From Paraburkholderia sp. BL21I4N1 (GTDB lineage Bacteria; Pseudomonadota; Gammaproteobacteria; Burkholderiales; Burkholderiaceae): a stretch of DNA of 64,000 bases. The notes beneath the pieces were generated by a model. The model did not search any database, was not told the origin of the DNA, and worked only from the letters and a program-made list of their open reading frames with translations. Location: NCBI RefSeq assembly GCF_002973525.1, contig NZ_PVEN01000006.1:310001-374000 (forward strand). Direction: 5' to 3'. Each line of letters opens with the position of its first letter. The first letter of the stretch is position 1. Below are positions 25,814 to 34,482 of this stretch, piece after piece. The position numbers were made by a program, and so were the translations under genes.

Positions 25814-27288
25814 GAGAAATCGTGTCCGTGTGGTCTGGCGTTCATGTCGCTCGTGTAGGGCGGCCCGCTCGTGTTGTCTGCATCCACCGGCGCGGTTGCG
25901 GCCTGCGGTGCTGCCGGGAGAGAGGGAAGATAAGCCGGAATCGTCGCCGTGAACGTGGAGCCTTTGCCCAATTCACTCTCCAGCCCAACCGTGCCGCCCA
26001 GCAGCTTGCACAGCTTGTCGCAGAGCGGCAACCCCAGCCCGGTGCCTTTCACCTGGGTTTGCAACGGATTCTCCACCTGCTCGAATTCTTCGAAGACACT
26101 TTGCTGATGCCGGGGCGCGATGCCGATGCCGGTATCGCTCACCGAGAAGATCAGGCGGCGCTCGGCGTCGTCGTAGCGCGCGTGGACGCGCACTTCACCC
26201 TGTTCGGTAAACTTTAATGCATTGGATATGAAGTTGCGCAGAATCTGCGAAACCTTGCCTTCGTCGGTGTAGACGGGCGGGATGTCGTAGCACGGGTCGA
26301 ACAGCAGATCGACGCCGCTCGCCGGCAACAAGGGGCGCAGCATGCCGCGCAACGCCGAAAACAGATTGGCAACCTCGAATTCGGCGGGCCGCAATTCGAT
26401 CTTGCCCGCCTCGATCTTGGCGATGTCGAGGAGGTCGTCGACGGTTTCCGACAACTCCTCCGCGGCCTTGCGGATAAAGCGTACCTGTTTGACCTGTTCC
26501 TCGGTCAGCTCGCCGTCCACCCGGTCCATCAGCAGTTTGGACAGCGCCCGGATCGAATACAGCGGCGAACGAAACTCATGGCTCATGTTCGACAGGAAAC
26601 GCGATTTCGCTTCGTCGGCACGGCGCAAATGGACGGCGCGTTCGTCCAGTTCGGCGTACAGCGCCACGACGCCGCGATTGGTGTCCTCGAGCTCGCGCGT
26701 GAGCCGCACGAGTTCCTCCTGCCGCTCCTGCAGGTCGCCGAGCGCGTCCACCAGTTCGCGGTTCTGCCGTTGCACTTCGTCGAACGGGGCCTGCGCGCTC
26801 GCTGGCGTGGCGGCAAGCGCGGCGGCTGCAGCAGCCGCTGCAGCGCTTGCGACCCGCGCCGCCTGCTCGGGCAGATGCCTGGTCAGGGTGACGACGGCGT
26901 CGCCCGCCGCATTGTCGAACGTGCAGACGTCCATCAACCGCTGGGCGGCGAGTACCCCTAATGCATCGACGGTGGCGGCCGGTTCTTGTGCGGCAAGGTC
27001 GCCGGCGGCGCCTGGCGCGCGCCCGATGAACCGTTCCAGTCCCGTTGCGGGCGCAACGAAACGGATCAGCAGGCTGTGCGATCGCCCGGCGGTGTCGAAC
27101 AGAAACTCGACGCGTCCCGCGCGCGTGGCAGCCAGCATGGCGCGCGCGACTTCGAGCACGGACGTCGCGATCCGCGTCTGGTCCTGTACCGCGAAACCGA
27201 GCGCCTCACTGAGTCCGCGCGCGCTGCGCCGCGCAGCGACCACCGCAAGTTCGCTATCGACCTTAGCGATATGGAGCGGCTCGATCAT
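25810..27288 (-). CDS. Histidine kinase with N-terminal RsbT-like domain
   Basis: The 492-residue protein starts with an RsbT-like module (residues 1-140). Its N-box reads EVARA, with Ala50 in place of the Mg-binding Asn, so that module is probably catalytically dead. An Ala-rich linker (148-165) and a coiled coil (170-225) lead to HisKA (His237, SHEFRSPL) and an HATPase with DTGIGI and GTGLGLPL. The start ATG at 27288 overlaps the TGA of the upstream phosphatase gene; longer readings lie inside that gene. The C-terminal ~30 residues are low-complexity. The RsbT-like part may dock to the stressosome or to RsbS and set kinase activity. Confidence 0.88.
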   Translation of the reverse strand: MIEPLHIAKVDSELAVVAARRSARGLSEALGFAVQDQTRIATSVLEVARAMLAATRAGRVEFLFDTAGRSHSLLIRFVAPATGLERFIGRAPGAAGDLAAQEPAATVDALGVLAAQRLMDVCTFDNAAGDAVVTLTRHLPEQAARVASAAAAAAAAALAATPASAQAPFDEVQRQNRELVDALGDLQERQEELVRLTRELEDTNRGVVALYAELDERAVHLRRADEAKSRFLSNMSHEFRSPLYSIRALSKLLMDRVDGELTEEQVKQVRFIRKAAEELSETVDDLLDIAKIEAGKIELRPAEFEVANLFSALRGMLRPLLPASGVDLLFDPCYDIPPVYTDEGKVSQILRNFISNALKFTEQGEVRVHARYDDAERRLIFSVSDTGIGIAPRHQQSVFEEFEQVENPLQTQVKGTGLGLPLCDKLCKLLGGTVGLESELGKGSTFTATIPAYLPSLPAAPQAATAPVDADNTSGPPYTSDMNARPHGHDFS

Positions 27289-28406
27289 CACGAGTGCTCG
27301 CTGTGCCGGGCGCGTGCGACGACCACGGTGATGTCGTCGCGGCCGCGCGCGAAGTCGCGATAGAGCACCGCCGCGATCAGCGCGGAATGACGCAGCGCAA
27401 GGCCGGGATACGGGCTCAGATCCCAGCGCGTGGCCAGACCGTCGGAGTGCAGGATCAGCAACGCGCCGTCCGGCCAGTCGACCTGGAACACCTGTGCCTT
27501 GTGCATCTGATGACCGACAATGCCCGCGTGCGACACCAGATGGCGATGACTTTGCGGCGTCCAGACGCTCGCGGCAATATTGCCGATGCCGCAAAAGCGT
27601 GCCGTGGCGGGTGCGTCATGCAGCGTGCCGCCGGCGGCAATCCGCGCGACGCCGAGCGCCGCGCCGCGCGTGGCGCGCAACGCGTCGTGCGAGGCCTCGA
27701 CGATTTGCTCGAGGCTCGACGCTCCGAGCTGGGCGAAGGTATCGGTAGCGGCAATCGCCGCGGCATTCGCTAACTCACCGTGGCCGAGTCCGTCGGCGAT
27801 CATCACGGTGAATTCGCCGTCCGCGTAGCCGCATGACCACGCATCGCCGCACACCCACTCGCCCTGCAGCGGCAGATTGATCGCGCCGTATTCGATCGCC
27901 GACTCGCCGGCGGCGCCGGTGTCCGGCGCGGCCGTGGAACCCGCGGCCGAAGCGCCGACGTCCGCCCACACCACCGCGCGCAAAATCGTGCCGCGAGCCG
28001 GTGCGCTCCAGATGTCGAGCTGATCGGCGAGCCGCCGGATCGCACCCATGCCGTTGCCCGGACTGCCGGCCGTCGTATAGCCGTCGACGAAACAGGCGTG
28101 CAGATCGTGAATACCCGGGCCGTTATCGATAGCCAGCAATTCGACGCCATAGCGCGACGGCAAGCCCGAGCCGGGCGGCACGACTTCGCTGAGCGCGCGC
28201 ACCAGCAATTCGCCGCGCTGCGCGTGCTTGAGCTGATTGGTGGCGCATTCGGTCACGATGATCGCCAGCCTGCCGACAATCGTTTCGCTACAGCCGACGG
28301 CTTGCGCGAGGTCGCCGATGCCGCGCCGCGCGAACGACACCTGGCTCGGATCGCTAATTTCGAAGCGCTGCTGGGTAGCGCTAGACCGGTTTAGAACGGC
28401 TTCCAT
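27288..28406 (-). CDS. RsbX-like SpoIIE-family phosphatase with N-terminal RsbT-like ATPase domain
   Basis: The 372-residue protein has an intact RsbT-like HATPase (about 15-145) with N-box ECATN (Asn57), DNGPGI and GNGMGAI. It is followed by a PP2C/SpoIIE domain (about 175-370) with ADGLGHG and HSDGLATRWD and a final DDITVVV. RsbX dephosphorylates RsbS/RsbR to reset the stressosome; the fused ATPase could also phosphorylate them. The ATG at 28406 lies within the end of the rsbT-like gene (16-bp overlap), a coupled arrangement. The N-terminal extension to 28466 has no support. Confidence 0.88.
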   Translation of the reverse strand: MEAVLNRSSATQQRFEISDPSQVSFARRGIGDLAQAVGCSETIVGRLAIIVTECATNQLKHAQRGELLVRALSEVVPPGSGLPSRYGVELLAIDNGPGIHDLHACFVDGYTTAGSPGNGMGAIRRLADQLDIWSAPARGTILRAVVWADVGASAAGSTAAPDTGAAGESAIEYGAINLPLQGEWVCGDAWSCGYADGEFTVMIADGLGHGELANAAAIAATDTFAQLGASSLEQIVEASHDALRATRGAALGVARIAAGGTLHDAPATARFCGIGNIAASVWTPQSHRHLVSHAGIVGHQMHKAQVFQVDWPDGALLILHSDGLATRWDLSPYPGLALRHSALIAAVLYRDFARGRDDITVVVARARHSEHS

Positions 28407-28825
28407 TTGGTAATCGAAATGTGAGTACCTTCGCCTGGCGACGAGCGGATCTCGAACTCGTCGCACAGCCTTTTCGCCCCACCGAGACCGAGACCCAGTC
28501 CATTGCCGCTGGTATAGCCGTCGGTCAATGCCTTCTGGATGTCCGCGATACCCGGCCCGTGGTCGATGAATTCGAGTCGCAGGCCGCTGCGGCTGTTCTG
28601 TTGAAGCTGATAAAAGTGTACGTCACCGCCGCCGCCGTACGTGAGGGTATTGCGAGCGAGTTCGCTCGCCGCGGTGACGAATTTCGTCTGATCGATGAGC
28701 GACATGCCGAGCGCCACCGCTTTCTCGCGCACCAGACGACGCAGCCTGACGATCTGCTCGTCCGAGCGGATCGGCAGGACCTCGTCGGGCGCCTGAGCGC
28801 CTGGCTGCAAGGAAGGGCTGGTCAT
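28391..28825 (-). CDS. rsbT: RsbT-like serine/threonine kinase of the stressosome
   Basis: The 144-residue GHKL kinase has DQTKFVTAASELARN (N-box Asn59), DHGPGI and GNGLGLGLGG. RsbT phosphorylates STAS proteins RsbS and RsbR in stressosomes and, when freed, activates the output. The ATG at 28825 is chosen by family fit, though a purine-rich ribosome site is missing. A TTG at 28873 overlapping the rsbS-like stop as TTGA is a possible coupled start that adds 16 residues. It sits in the standard order R-S-T-X. Confidence 0.88.
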   Translation of the reverse strand: MTSPSLQPGAQAPDEVLPIRSDEQIVRLRRLVREKAVALGMSLIDQTKFVTAASELARNTLTYGGGGDVHFYQLQQNSRSGLRLEFIDHGPGIADIQKALTDGYTSGNGLGLGLGGAKRLCDEFEIRSSPGEGTHISITKWKPF

Positions 28826-28869
28826 GGAGGATAGCGGCACGGTATCGGGAGGCCCGCCGGCAAACGCGT

Positions 28870-29229
28870 TCAAAACGTGTCCGACCCGGTCAGCAACGCC
28901 ATGCCCTTCTCGACGTTCAGCGCGGTGCGCACGCCGGGCAGCGCGAGGCCGAGTTCGACCAGCGTGATCGCAACGGACGGCTGCATGCCGACCACCACGG
29001 TTTGCGCGTCGAGCACGCGCGCCATCGCGGCGGTGTCGCCAATCATCCGGCCGATGAACGAGTCCACCACGTCGAGCGACGAAATATCGATCAGCACGCC
29101 TTTCGCGCGATCTTTCACGATGCGGCTGGTCAGGTCGTCCTGCAACGCCATGGCCAGACGGTCGTGCATGTCTACCTGAATCGTGACGAGCAGAAACTTG
29201 CCCATCCGCAAAATCGGAATGCGTTCCAT
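28870..29229 (-). CDS. rsbS: RsbS-like STAS protein of the stressosome core
   Basis: The 119-residue single STAS domain has the phosphorylation-loop sequence DISSLDVVDSFIG. Ser57 corresponds by position to the phosphorylated Ser of Bacillus RsbS. The following MIGDTAAMARVLDAQTVVVGMQPSVA is typical of the family. RsbS forms the stressosome shell core with RsbR and holds RsbT. The ATG at 29229 (MERIPIL) starts exactly at the domain; the longer reading enters the rsbR-like gene. It lies 46 bp after that gene. Confidence 0.9.
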   Translation of the reverse strand: MERIPILRMGKFLLVTIQVDMHDRLAMALQDDLTSRIVKDRAKGVLIDISSLDVVDSFIGRMIGDTAAMARVLDAQTVVVGMQPSVAITLVELGLALPGVRTALNVEKGMALLTGSDTF

Positions 29230-29275
29230 CGCCGGGTCCGGTTGGTGTGCGCGAAGGTGGGTGCGATAGCCGGCG

Positions 29276-30193
29276 TCAAACGCCGCTGAACGGGTTGACC
29301 GGCGCAGCCCCGGACGCGCCGGCGCCGTCGGTACGCGGCGCGCCGACCTGCAACGACTTGCCCATACGCTGCAACGCGACCACGAATGCGTCGGCAAGGG
29401 TGGCCTTGGTGATCACGTTCGACAGATTGACGCCCAGATGAACGATGGTCTGCGCGATCTGCGGACGAATGCCGCTGATGATGCAGTCCGCACCCATGAG
29501 CCGTGCGGCGGCCACGGTCTTGAGCAGATGCTGGGCGACGAGCGTGTCGACGGTCGGCACACCGGTGATGTCGATAATCGCGATTGCCGCGCCCGTTTCG
29601 ACGATCTTCTGCAGCAGGCTTTCCATCACCACCTGGGTGCGCGCCGAATCCAGCGTGCCGATCAGCGGCAACGCGAGAATACCTTCCCACAGTTGCACGA
29701 CCGGCGTGGACAGTTCGAGCAGTTCCTGCTGCTGACGCACGATCACCTGTTCGCGGCTCGTCTGGTAGACCTCGGTGGTGTACAGCCCGAGTGCATCCAG
29801 CAAGGTGCTGACGGTCCAAATGAGTTCCGCCAGCCTGGCGGGTTCGTTCAGCAGCTCCACGCGCAGGCGCGAAAACAGCGGCTCTTTCAACGAGAACACG
29901 AACATGGCGGTTTCGACCGGCGTGAAGCCTTGCCGCGCGCGTTGGGCCGAGACTTCGGCGAGGAAACCGCGGACCTCGTCCCACCCTGGCGTGTTGAAGT
30001 CGACGCGGTCGGAAGCGCTCAGCGCGGCGCAGGTGAGCGCGACGAACTGCACGAACTGATTGCGCAGTTGCGCTTCGGCGACACCGCCGCGACGTGACGC
30101 GATGGCGTATTGCTGCGCGATCCACTCGCCCAGCAACTCGCTTTGCCGATCGTTGAAGAGTTGGGCGAGACGCGTTCCGCCAAGCGTTTCCAT
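29276..30193 (-). CDS. rsbR: RsbR-like stressosome sensor protein
   Basis: The 305-residue protein has an N-terminal helical RsbR-type sensor domain (1-155) without haem or flavin motifs that I can see, a linker helix, and a C-terminal STAS domain (about 162-280). Thr180 and Thr214/Thr217 (ITGVPTVDT) fall where Bacillus RsbR proteins are phosphorylated. A disordered tail ends the protein. It is the first gene of the six-gene stressosome operon; AGGGA precedes the ATG. RsbR senses stress through the N-terminal domain and transmits it to the RsbS/RsbT core. Confidence 0.9.
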   Translation of the reverse strand: METLGGTRLAQLFNDRQSELLGEWIAQQYAIASRRGGVAEAQLRNQFVQFVALTCAALSASDRVDFNTPGWDEVRGFLAEVSAQRARQGFTPVETAMFVFSLKEPLFSRLRVELLNEPARLAELIWTVSTLLDALGLYTTEVYQTSREQVIVRQQQELLELSTPVVQLWEGILALPLIGTLDSARTQVVMESLLQKIVETGAAIAIIDITGVPTVDTLVAQHLLKTVAAARLMGADCIISGIRPQIAQTIVHLGVNLSNVITKATLADAFVVALQRMGKSLQVGAPRTDGAGASGAAPVNPFSGV

Positions 30194-30720
30194 ACGATAT
30201 CCCTAGTCGTTTTCAGCGGACGGCGCGACGGGCCGACCCGTGTATTTTCTGGCGATGGTCACTGATGCTGCCGATAGGCGAAATGGACTCTAGCATGTGT
30301 CCGAGCGCCTTAACAGTGCCGCTACGGGCATTCACCGGCACCGTCTACTCGATGTGCGAGTGACCCTCTTCAGGCGCTTGATCTGAATCGGATTCTTTTA
30401 CTTCAGCCAAACCGAAACCCAGGAAAACAAGGTAACTATTGCCTTTTTCCGAACCTCGCGACGACACCTGTCGAGCATTGCCTGGTGGAATTGTCGCGCC
30501 AGGAAGCAAACGTTTGCCGGCTAACGATCGCGTCCTTCACGAGTTGCCCGATCGGTCGTCATTGCTCGGGATACCTACCTTTGCGCTCACTCCTGCGGGC
30601 GTCGCCGGGAACGCCTCATGCGCTGTGTTCGATGTCTTCAAGGCACACCGCTTGCGCGAGATTCAACATGCGAGCGACATCGCTCGCGTGACATCAATCC
30701 GACTGTGATGGAGGTTGACC
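30194..30720. other. Intergenic region between rsbR and the Gly-rich protein gene
   Basis: This 527-bp stretch separates divergent genes and should hold both promoters. A plus-strand reading frame from 30439 to 30708 has no ribosome site and no recognisable product. The clear structure is a perfect hairpin just before the Gly-rich gene. I see no operator I can name. Confidence 0.5.
30670..30687 (+). promoter_or_regulatory. Perfect hairpin in the leader of the Gly-rich protein gene
   Basis: GCGAGCG-ACAT-CGCTCGC forms a 7-bp perfect stem with a 4-nt loop, ending 22 nt before the GGAGG ribosome site. It could be an operator or an RNA element that affects mRNA stability or translation. Confidence 0.4.
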
Positions 30721-31128
30721 ATGAAACACATGACCAAGGCGATTTTCGCATCGGCGCTCGTGATGGCGCTTTCGGGTGGGGTTTACGCACAAGCCGGCGG
30801 CGGCGGCGCGGGTGCGGGAGCCGGCGGCGGCAACGGCGGCGGTAGCGGCATCGGCGCCGGTGGCGGCACGACCGGTGGCGCGGGCGGCACGGCGACACCC
30901 GGCGTCGGTCCGAATTCGATGAAAAACCCAGGCAGTTCGGGCTACGGCTCACCGGGTGTAACCGGCACCGGTGGCGGCATGGGCACTGGCACGGGTGCAA
31001 CGCCGAATAGTGCGCCGATGAACGGTTCGAACGGCAGCATGAACAATGGGGCGAATATGAATAACGGAACCCAGAACGGCATTCGTGGCAACGGCGTCAA
31101 TGGTGGAACGATGCAGAACGGTCAGTAA
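30721..31128 (+). CDS. Secreted Gly/Asn-rich low-complexity protein
   Basis: The 135-residue protein starts with a Sec signal peptide (KHMTKAIFASALVMALSGG, cleavage probably after VYA-Q). The mature part is almost all Gly with Ala, Ser, Thr, Asn and Met (GGGGAGAGAGGGNGGGSG, then SMNNGANMNNGTQNG). It has no Cys and no known domain. Ribosome site GGAGG is 6 nt before the ATG. Similar short Gly-rich exported proteins occur in Burkholderiaceae, with unknown function; a surface or matrix role is possible. It is divergent from the stressosome operon. Confidence 0.75.
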   Translation: MKHMTKAIFASALVMALSGGVYAQAGGGGAGAGAGGGNGGGSGIGAGGGTTGGAGGTATPGVGPNSMKNPGSSGYGSPGVTGTGGGMGTGTGATPNSAPMNGSNGSMNNGANMNNGTQNGIRGNGVNGGTMQNGQ

Positions 31129-31170
31129 TTCGCGTCTGGGATTCGCGTTTCCGATTTGATCCACGAAGCG

Positions 31171-31203
31171 GGGCGGCGGCGTTCATTAAGGGCGCTGCCG
31201 CCC
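31171..31203. terminator. Strong hairpin between convergent genes
   Basis: GGGCGGCGGCG at 31171-31181 pairs with CGCTGCCGCCC at 31193-31203, with one mismatch and an 11-nt loop. It lies between the convergent Gly-rich gene and the tannase-family gene and has no clear T-tract. A bidirectional terminator is plausible. Confidence 0.45.
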
Positions 31204-31273
31204 TGCTCGCGTGCGGTCATTGCAAGCGCTCTACAAATCGTTGTAAATGCAAGCACCACTAGCCGGCGTCGAC

Positions 31274-32950
31274 TCACGGTTCCACGCAGACGAAACTGCT
31301 GGCCAGATTGATACTCCCCTTGCCCATATATCGCGGAAACAGCGGATAGCGGCACAACGGCCGCGAGCGTCCATTGGTGGCCGGCGCAATATCGGTCGCG
31401 GTCAGGGTCTCGGGCGCCACGCCGCGCGTCACCCAGGCGTCGAGTGCGCCCAGCAGATCCACCGACGGAATGAACACGCCGCTGCCGTGCTGAAAACCCG
31501 GCACCATGTAAAGCCGCATGAAACTGTTCACCTGGTCGTTGCCGAAGCGCTCGTTCAGCGCCTCGTAGTACGCGATGGTCTGGTTCGGGCTGATGACTTC
31601 GTCGGCAAGACCTTGCAGCGTGATGAGCTTGCCGCCATGCGCCATGTAGCGCGACAGGTCGGGGTTCATCGAGCCGATGGTCTGTGACAACGCAACCAGT
31701 TGCGCGCGATATTTTCCCGGATGCTGCGGATCGAATCTGAGCGAGTCGAACTCCGCGTCATGAGCGACGAAGTAGCGGATATAGCCGTCGCCCTGGGCGA
31801 ACAGATAGCCGCTGGCGAAGAACGTCGGCACCGGCAGGCGCTCCGGTTGATGCGCGAGGCCCAGCATGCCCGTCAGATGCGTGCCCTGGAAAAGGTTGTA
31901 ACCGCGATAACCGTCGACGCCCCACGCCAGCTTGTACGGCAGCGAGAGACCGTCGCGCATTACCAGCAAGGTGGCGAGTTGCGGGTCGGTCAGACATTCG
32001 TCATGCGCGGGCGTGTGCCCCGCGCAGCGCAACGACGCGATGATGTCCGCTTCATGCTCGCGGCACGCGGCGACGTCGCTGACAATGCCGTCCGCCGCGC
32101 CGTCGAGTTTGTCGCAAACCGCCAGCGTGCGTTGATAGACATGCTCCAGCAGCAACGGCGGAATAAAGCCGCCAGGCGTCGCATACTCGGCCTGGCCGAG
32201 TTTCACGCCGAGCAGCCGCACGCCGGAAAAATTGAGCGCGGGCGAATTGGCGATCACGCCGTCGTAGTCGTCCGGATAGCGCTGCATCACCGTGTAGCCT
32301 TCGCGCCCGCCGGTCGAGCCGCCGGCAAAGTACATACGCTGCGGGGGCCGGCCATACGCGCGTGCAATCAAGGCGAGTGCCGCGTCGTGGGTTTTCTTCA
32401 GGTGCGCGTAGCCGAAGTTCGTTACCGCCTCGTCGACCAGACCGAACACCGCGAGCGACGAATCGCCCACATGCCCCGAGTCGTCGCCGAAGGTCGCATA
32501 GCCTTGCGCGAGCGGTGCGCGGTCCGGTGAAAACGGCATCACGCCAGTGCCGCTTACCACTACCCCGTTATAACCGCCGCCGCCAATCTGCAACGCGCGA
32601 CCGTTCCAGCGGCGCGGCAAATTCAGATCGAAACGGATATCGGGCGTGCTGGCTTTGAGCGCCTTAATGCGGCCGGTAATACGGCAATATTCGCCACCTT
32701 GCTGATTACCGGGCGCGGTGGCGCCCACCATATTCGCGCTTTCGATCAGCGCGCCGGCCGTCGGCAACGCGATCAGTTCGGGCGGCAGCACCGCGCCGGC
32801 GAGTTCGGCGCAACGCATGGCGAGCGGCGCTTCCTTGGGCGCGGCGAGCGCCGGCGCAGCGCTCAGCCAGAACGCGACAGCGCCGACAGAAACCGCGGCG
32901 ACCACACGCCGCTCTCGTGTTCGACGCACCCGGCGCTGCCACGCCATCAT
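31274..32950 (-). CDS. Tannase/feruloyl esterase family protein
   Basis: The 558-residue protein has a signal peptide (VVAAVSVGAVAFWLSAAPALA) and the tannase-family domain. The nucleophile motif is GGSTGGREG, preceded by FGDDSGH; the Asp and His of the triad probably lie in the DEVISP and FQHGSG segments. These enzymes hydrolyse aromatic esters such as feruloyl, galloyl or terephthalate mono-esters in the periplasm. The ATG at 32950 overlaps the stop of the OpgC-like gene by 4 bp, so the two are co-translated. The longer frame to 33199 lies inside the OpgC-like gene. The substrate is not predictable. Confidence 0.87.
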   Translation of the reverse strand: MMAWQRRVRRTRERRVVAAVSVGAVAFWLSAAPALAAPKEAPLAMRCAELAGAVLPPELIALPTAGALIESANMVGATAPGNQQGGEYCRITGRIKALKASTPDIRFDLNLPRRWNGRALQIGGGGYNGVVVSGTGVMPFSPDRAPLAQGYATFGDDSGHVGDSSLAVFGLVDEAVTNFGYAHLKKTHDAALALIARAYGRPPQRMYFAGGSTGGREGYTVMQRYPDDYDGVIANSPALNFSGVRLLGVKLGQAEYATPGGFIPPLLLEHVYQRTLAVCDKLDGAADGIVSDVAACREHEADIIASLRCAGHTPAHDECLTDPQLATLLVMRDGLSLPYKLAWGVDGYRGYNLFQGTHLTGMLGLAHQPERLPVPTFFASGYLFAQGDGYIRYFVAHDAEFDSLRFDPQHPGKYRAQLVALSQTIGSMNPDLSRYMAHGGKLITLQGLADEVISPNQTIAYYEALNERFGNDQVNSFMRLYMVPGFQHGSGVFIPSVDLLGALDAWVTRGVAPETLTATDIAPATNGRSRPLCRYPLFPRYMGKGSINLASSFVCVEP

Positions 32951-34080
32951 CCGCAGCCCGCGCCATTCGCGGCCGCGCGCGGCGGCTGGCGCTTCCAGCC
33001 CTGCCAGCCGCGTGCAATCATCAGCAGCGCGCCGATCGCGACCAGATCGCCGCCGAGCCCGATCAGCACGCCGCGAAAACCATGGAACATGTGCGGCGTG
33101 GCTGTATCGACGATCAGCGACACGAGCGTGCCCGCGACGAAACACACGAGCCCCGTGCGGCCGACCGTCACCACGGCAGGCAGCCGCTGCGCGAGCCACG
33201 CAATGCTTCCCATGCGCACGAACTGCGCGGCGAGCCAGGCGATAACGACGAAATTGATCACGCGGTCAGGAGAGAGGTTCTGTTTCAGTGCGCCGGGCAA
33301 CGGTTGCGTCAGCACGAATAGTTTAACCACAGCGAATGTCAGCGCCGCGATCACGGCGATCCAGGTCAACGAGCGCGCCGTGCGGCTGGTGTGAAACCGC
33401 TCACTGATCGGCTGCACCCGGCACAGAATACCCAGCACGAACATGAGTTGCCAGGCAAACGGATTAAAGGCCCAGTCGGCCATGTCGTCAATGCTGAAAA
33501 ACGCGGCCAGCGGCCGCGCCAACGCCCAGATCGCCACGCTCAAGGCGAGTGCCAGCCACCACGAGCGGCGCGCGAGCGGCACCGCGAACGGCACGCAGAG
33601 CGCGAAAATCACGTACATGGGCAGCACGCTCGACAGATACGGCTGGCGCCGCAGCACTGCGATATCGAATGCCGTATGCAGCGGCTGTGCCGAGAACGGC
33701 GTCCAGCCGGTCAGGTCGACCATCGGCGGATTGAGATGCAACAGCGCGAGTATGGCGCCGGACACCAGCGTCAACACGGCCGTCAGTAGATAGGCACGGT
33801 AGATCTCCCAGCAGCGTTTCACGAAGCGCAGCTTCGCCGCGCTCTCGCCGCGGCCGGCGAGCACCGCCGTATACGCCGCCGCCGATGCATAGCCGCCGAG
33901 AAACACGAACACTTCGGCGGAGTCGCACAGCGCGTAGGCATGCAACATCAGATGCGACAGCGTGCTGCCGGGAATGTGATCCAGCACGATCACGATCAGC
34001 ACGACGCCGCGAAAGAAGTCCACTTCGATCGAACGTCCCGCGGGCGGACTGCCTTCGGAGAGTCCGTGACGGTTTTCCAT
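32947..34080 (-). CDS. OpgC-family membrane acyltransferase
   Basis: The 377-residue protein has about ten membrane segments. It begins with the OpgC signature SIEVDFFRGVVLIVIVLDHIPGS and includes FVFLGGYASAAAY. OpgC proteins succinylate or otherwise modify periplasmic glucans. I chose the ATG at 34080; the frame is open to 34161, but the extra codons spell the HPERSR peptide typical of a translated intergenic repeat. Pairing with a periplasmic tannase-family esterase by a 4-bp overlap suggests addition and removal of ester groups on one polymer or glycan. That link is inference. Confidence 0.82.
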   Translation of the reverse strand: MENRHGLSEGSPPAGRSIEVDFFRGVVLIVIVLDHIPGSTLSHLMLHAYALCDSAEVFVFLGGYASAAAYTAVLAGRGESAAKLRFVKRCWEIYRAYLLTAVLTLVSGAILALLHLNPPMVDLTGWTPFSAQPLHTAFDIAVLRRQPYLSSVLPMYVIFALCVPFAVPLARRSWWLALALSVAIWALARPLAAFFSIDDMADWAFNPFAWQLMFVLGILCRVQPISERFHTSRTARSLTWIAVIAALTFAVVKLFVLTQPLPGALKQNLSPDRVINFVVIAWLAAQFVRMGSIAWLAQRLPAVVTVGRTGLVCFVAGTLVSLIVDTATPHMFHGFRGVLIGLGGDLVAIGALLMIARGWQGWKRQPPRAAANGAGCG

Positions 34081-34482
34081 TCGGCTTCTCTCAGGATGAC
34101 ACGCGCAAGCGGCGCGTAATGACAGACGGCCGGGCGCCGCTGTTGTTCGTAGGAACCCCATGACAATAAAACGTTCCCACTCATGTCGTGCGCCAAACTC
34201 CCGCGCGCTGACAAGCCGCCTTTAATTGCATCGCTCGACGCGGCGATCTGAAATGCCACTGTCGGCGTGCGGTAATCCGGAGTCGTCGGCAATTCAATTC
34301 GCGGCAAGTTTTGCGGCTTTACACGGGGCCTGCAAAACCAATCGGTAATCCTCGCGAAAAATAAATCGTTGAATCGGCCGTGCGATTTTTTTCGGTTTTT
34401 TTCATCGTACGATGGATTACCTTCCGTTACCGCCCAGTCCGGCTGCGCAGCGCGCGCCGCCCTCGCTCAGGAAGACAATCAC
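34081..34482. other. Intergenic region between divergent acyltransferase genes
   Basis: This 402-bp stretch holds the two promoters. It includes a HPERSR-type repeat remnant at about 34081-34130, an AT-rich part with T-tracts at 34386-34402, and a perfect 12-bp palindrome, CATCGTACGATG, at 34403-34414. No gene is seen. Confidence 0.5.

Noticed and set aside
30439..30708. An 89-codon frame upstream of the Gly-rich protein gene
   Set aside because: It has no ribosome site, no family match and biased composition; the region more likely holds promoters.
34081..34161. N-terminal extension of the OpgC-like protein with the HPERSR peptide
   Set aside because: HPERSR is the usual translation of a dispersed intergenic repeat, and the family signature begins after the ATG at 34080.
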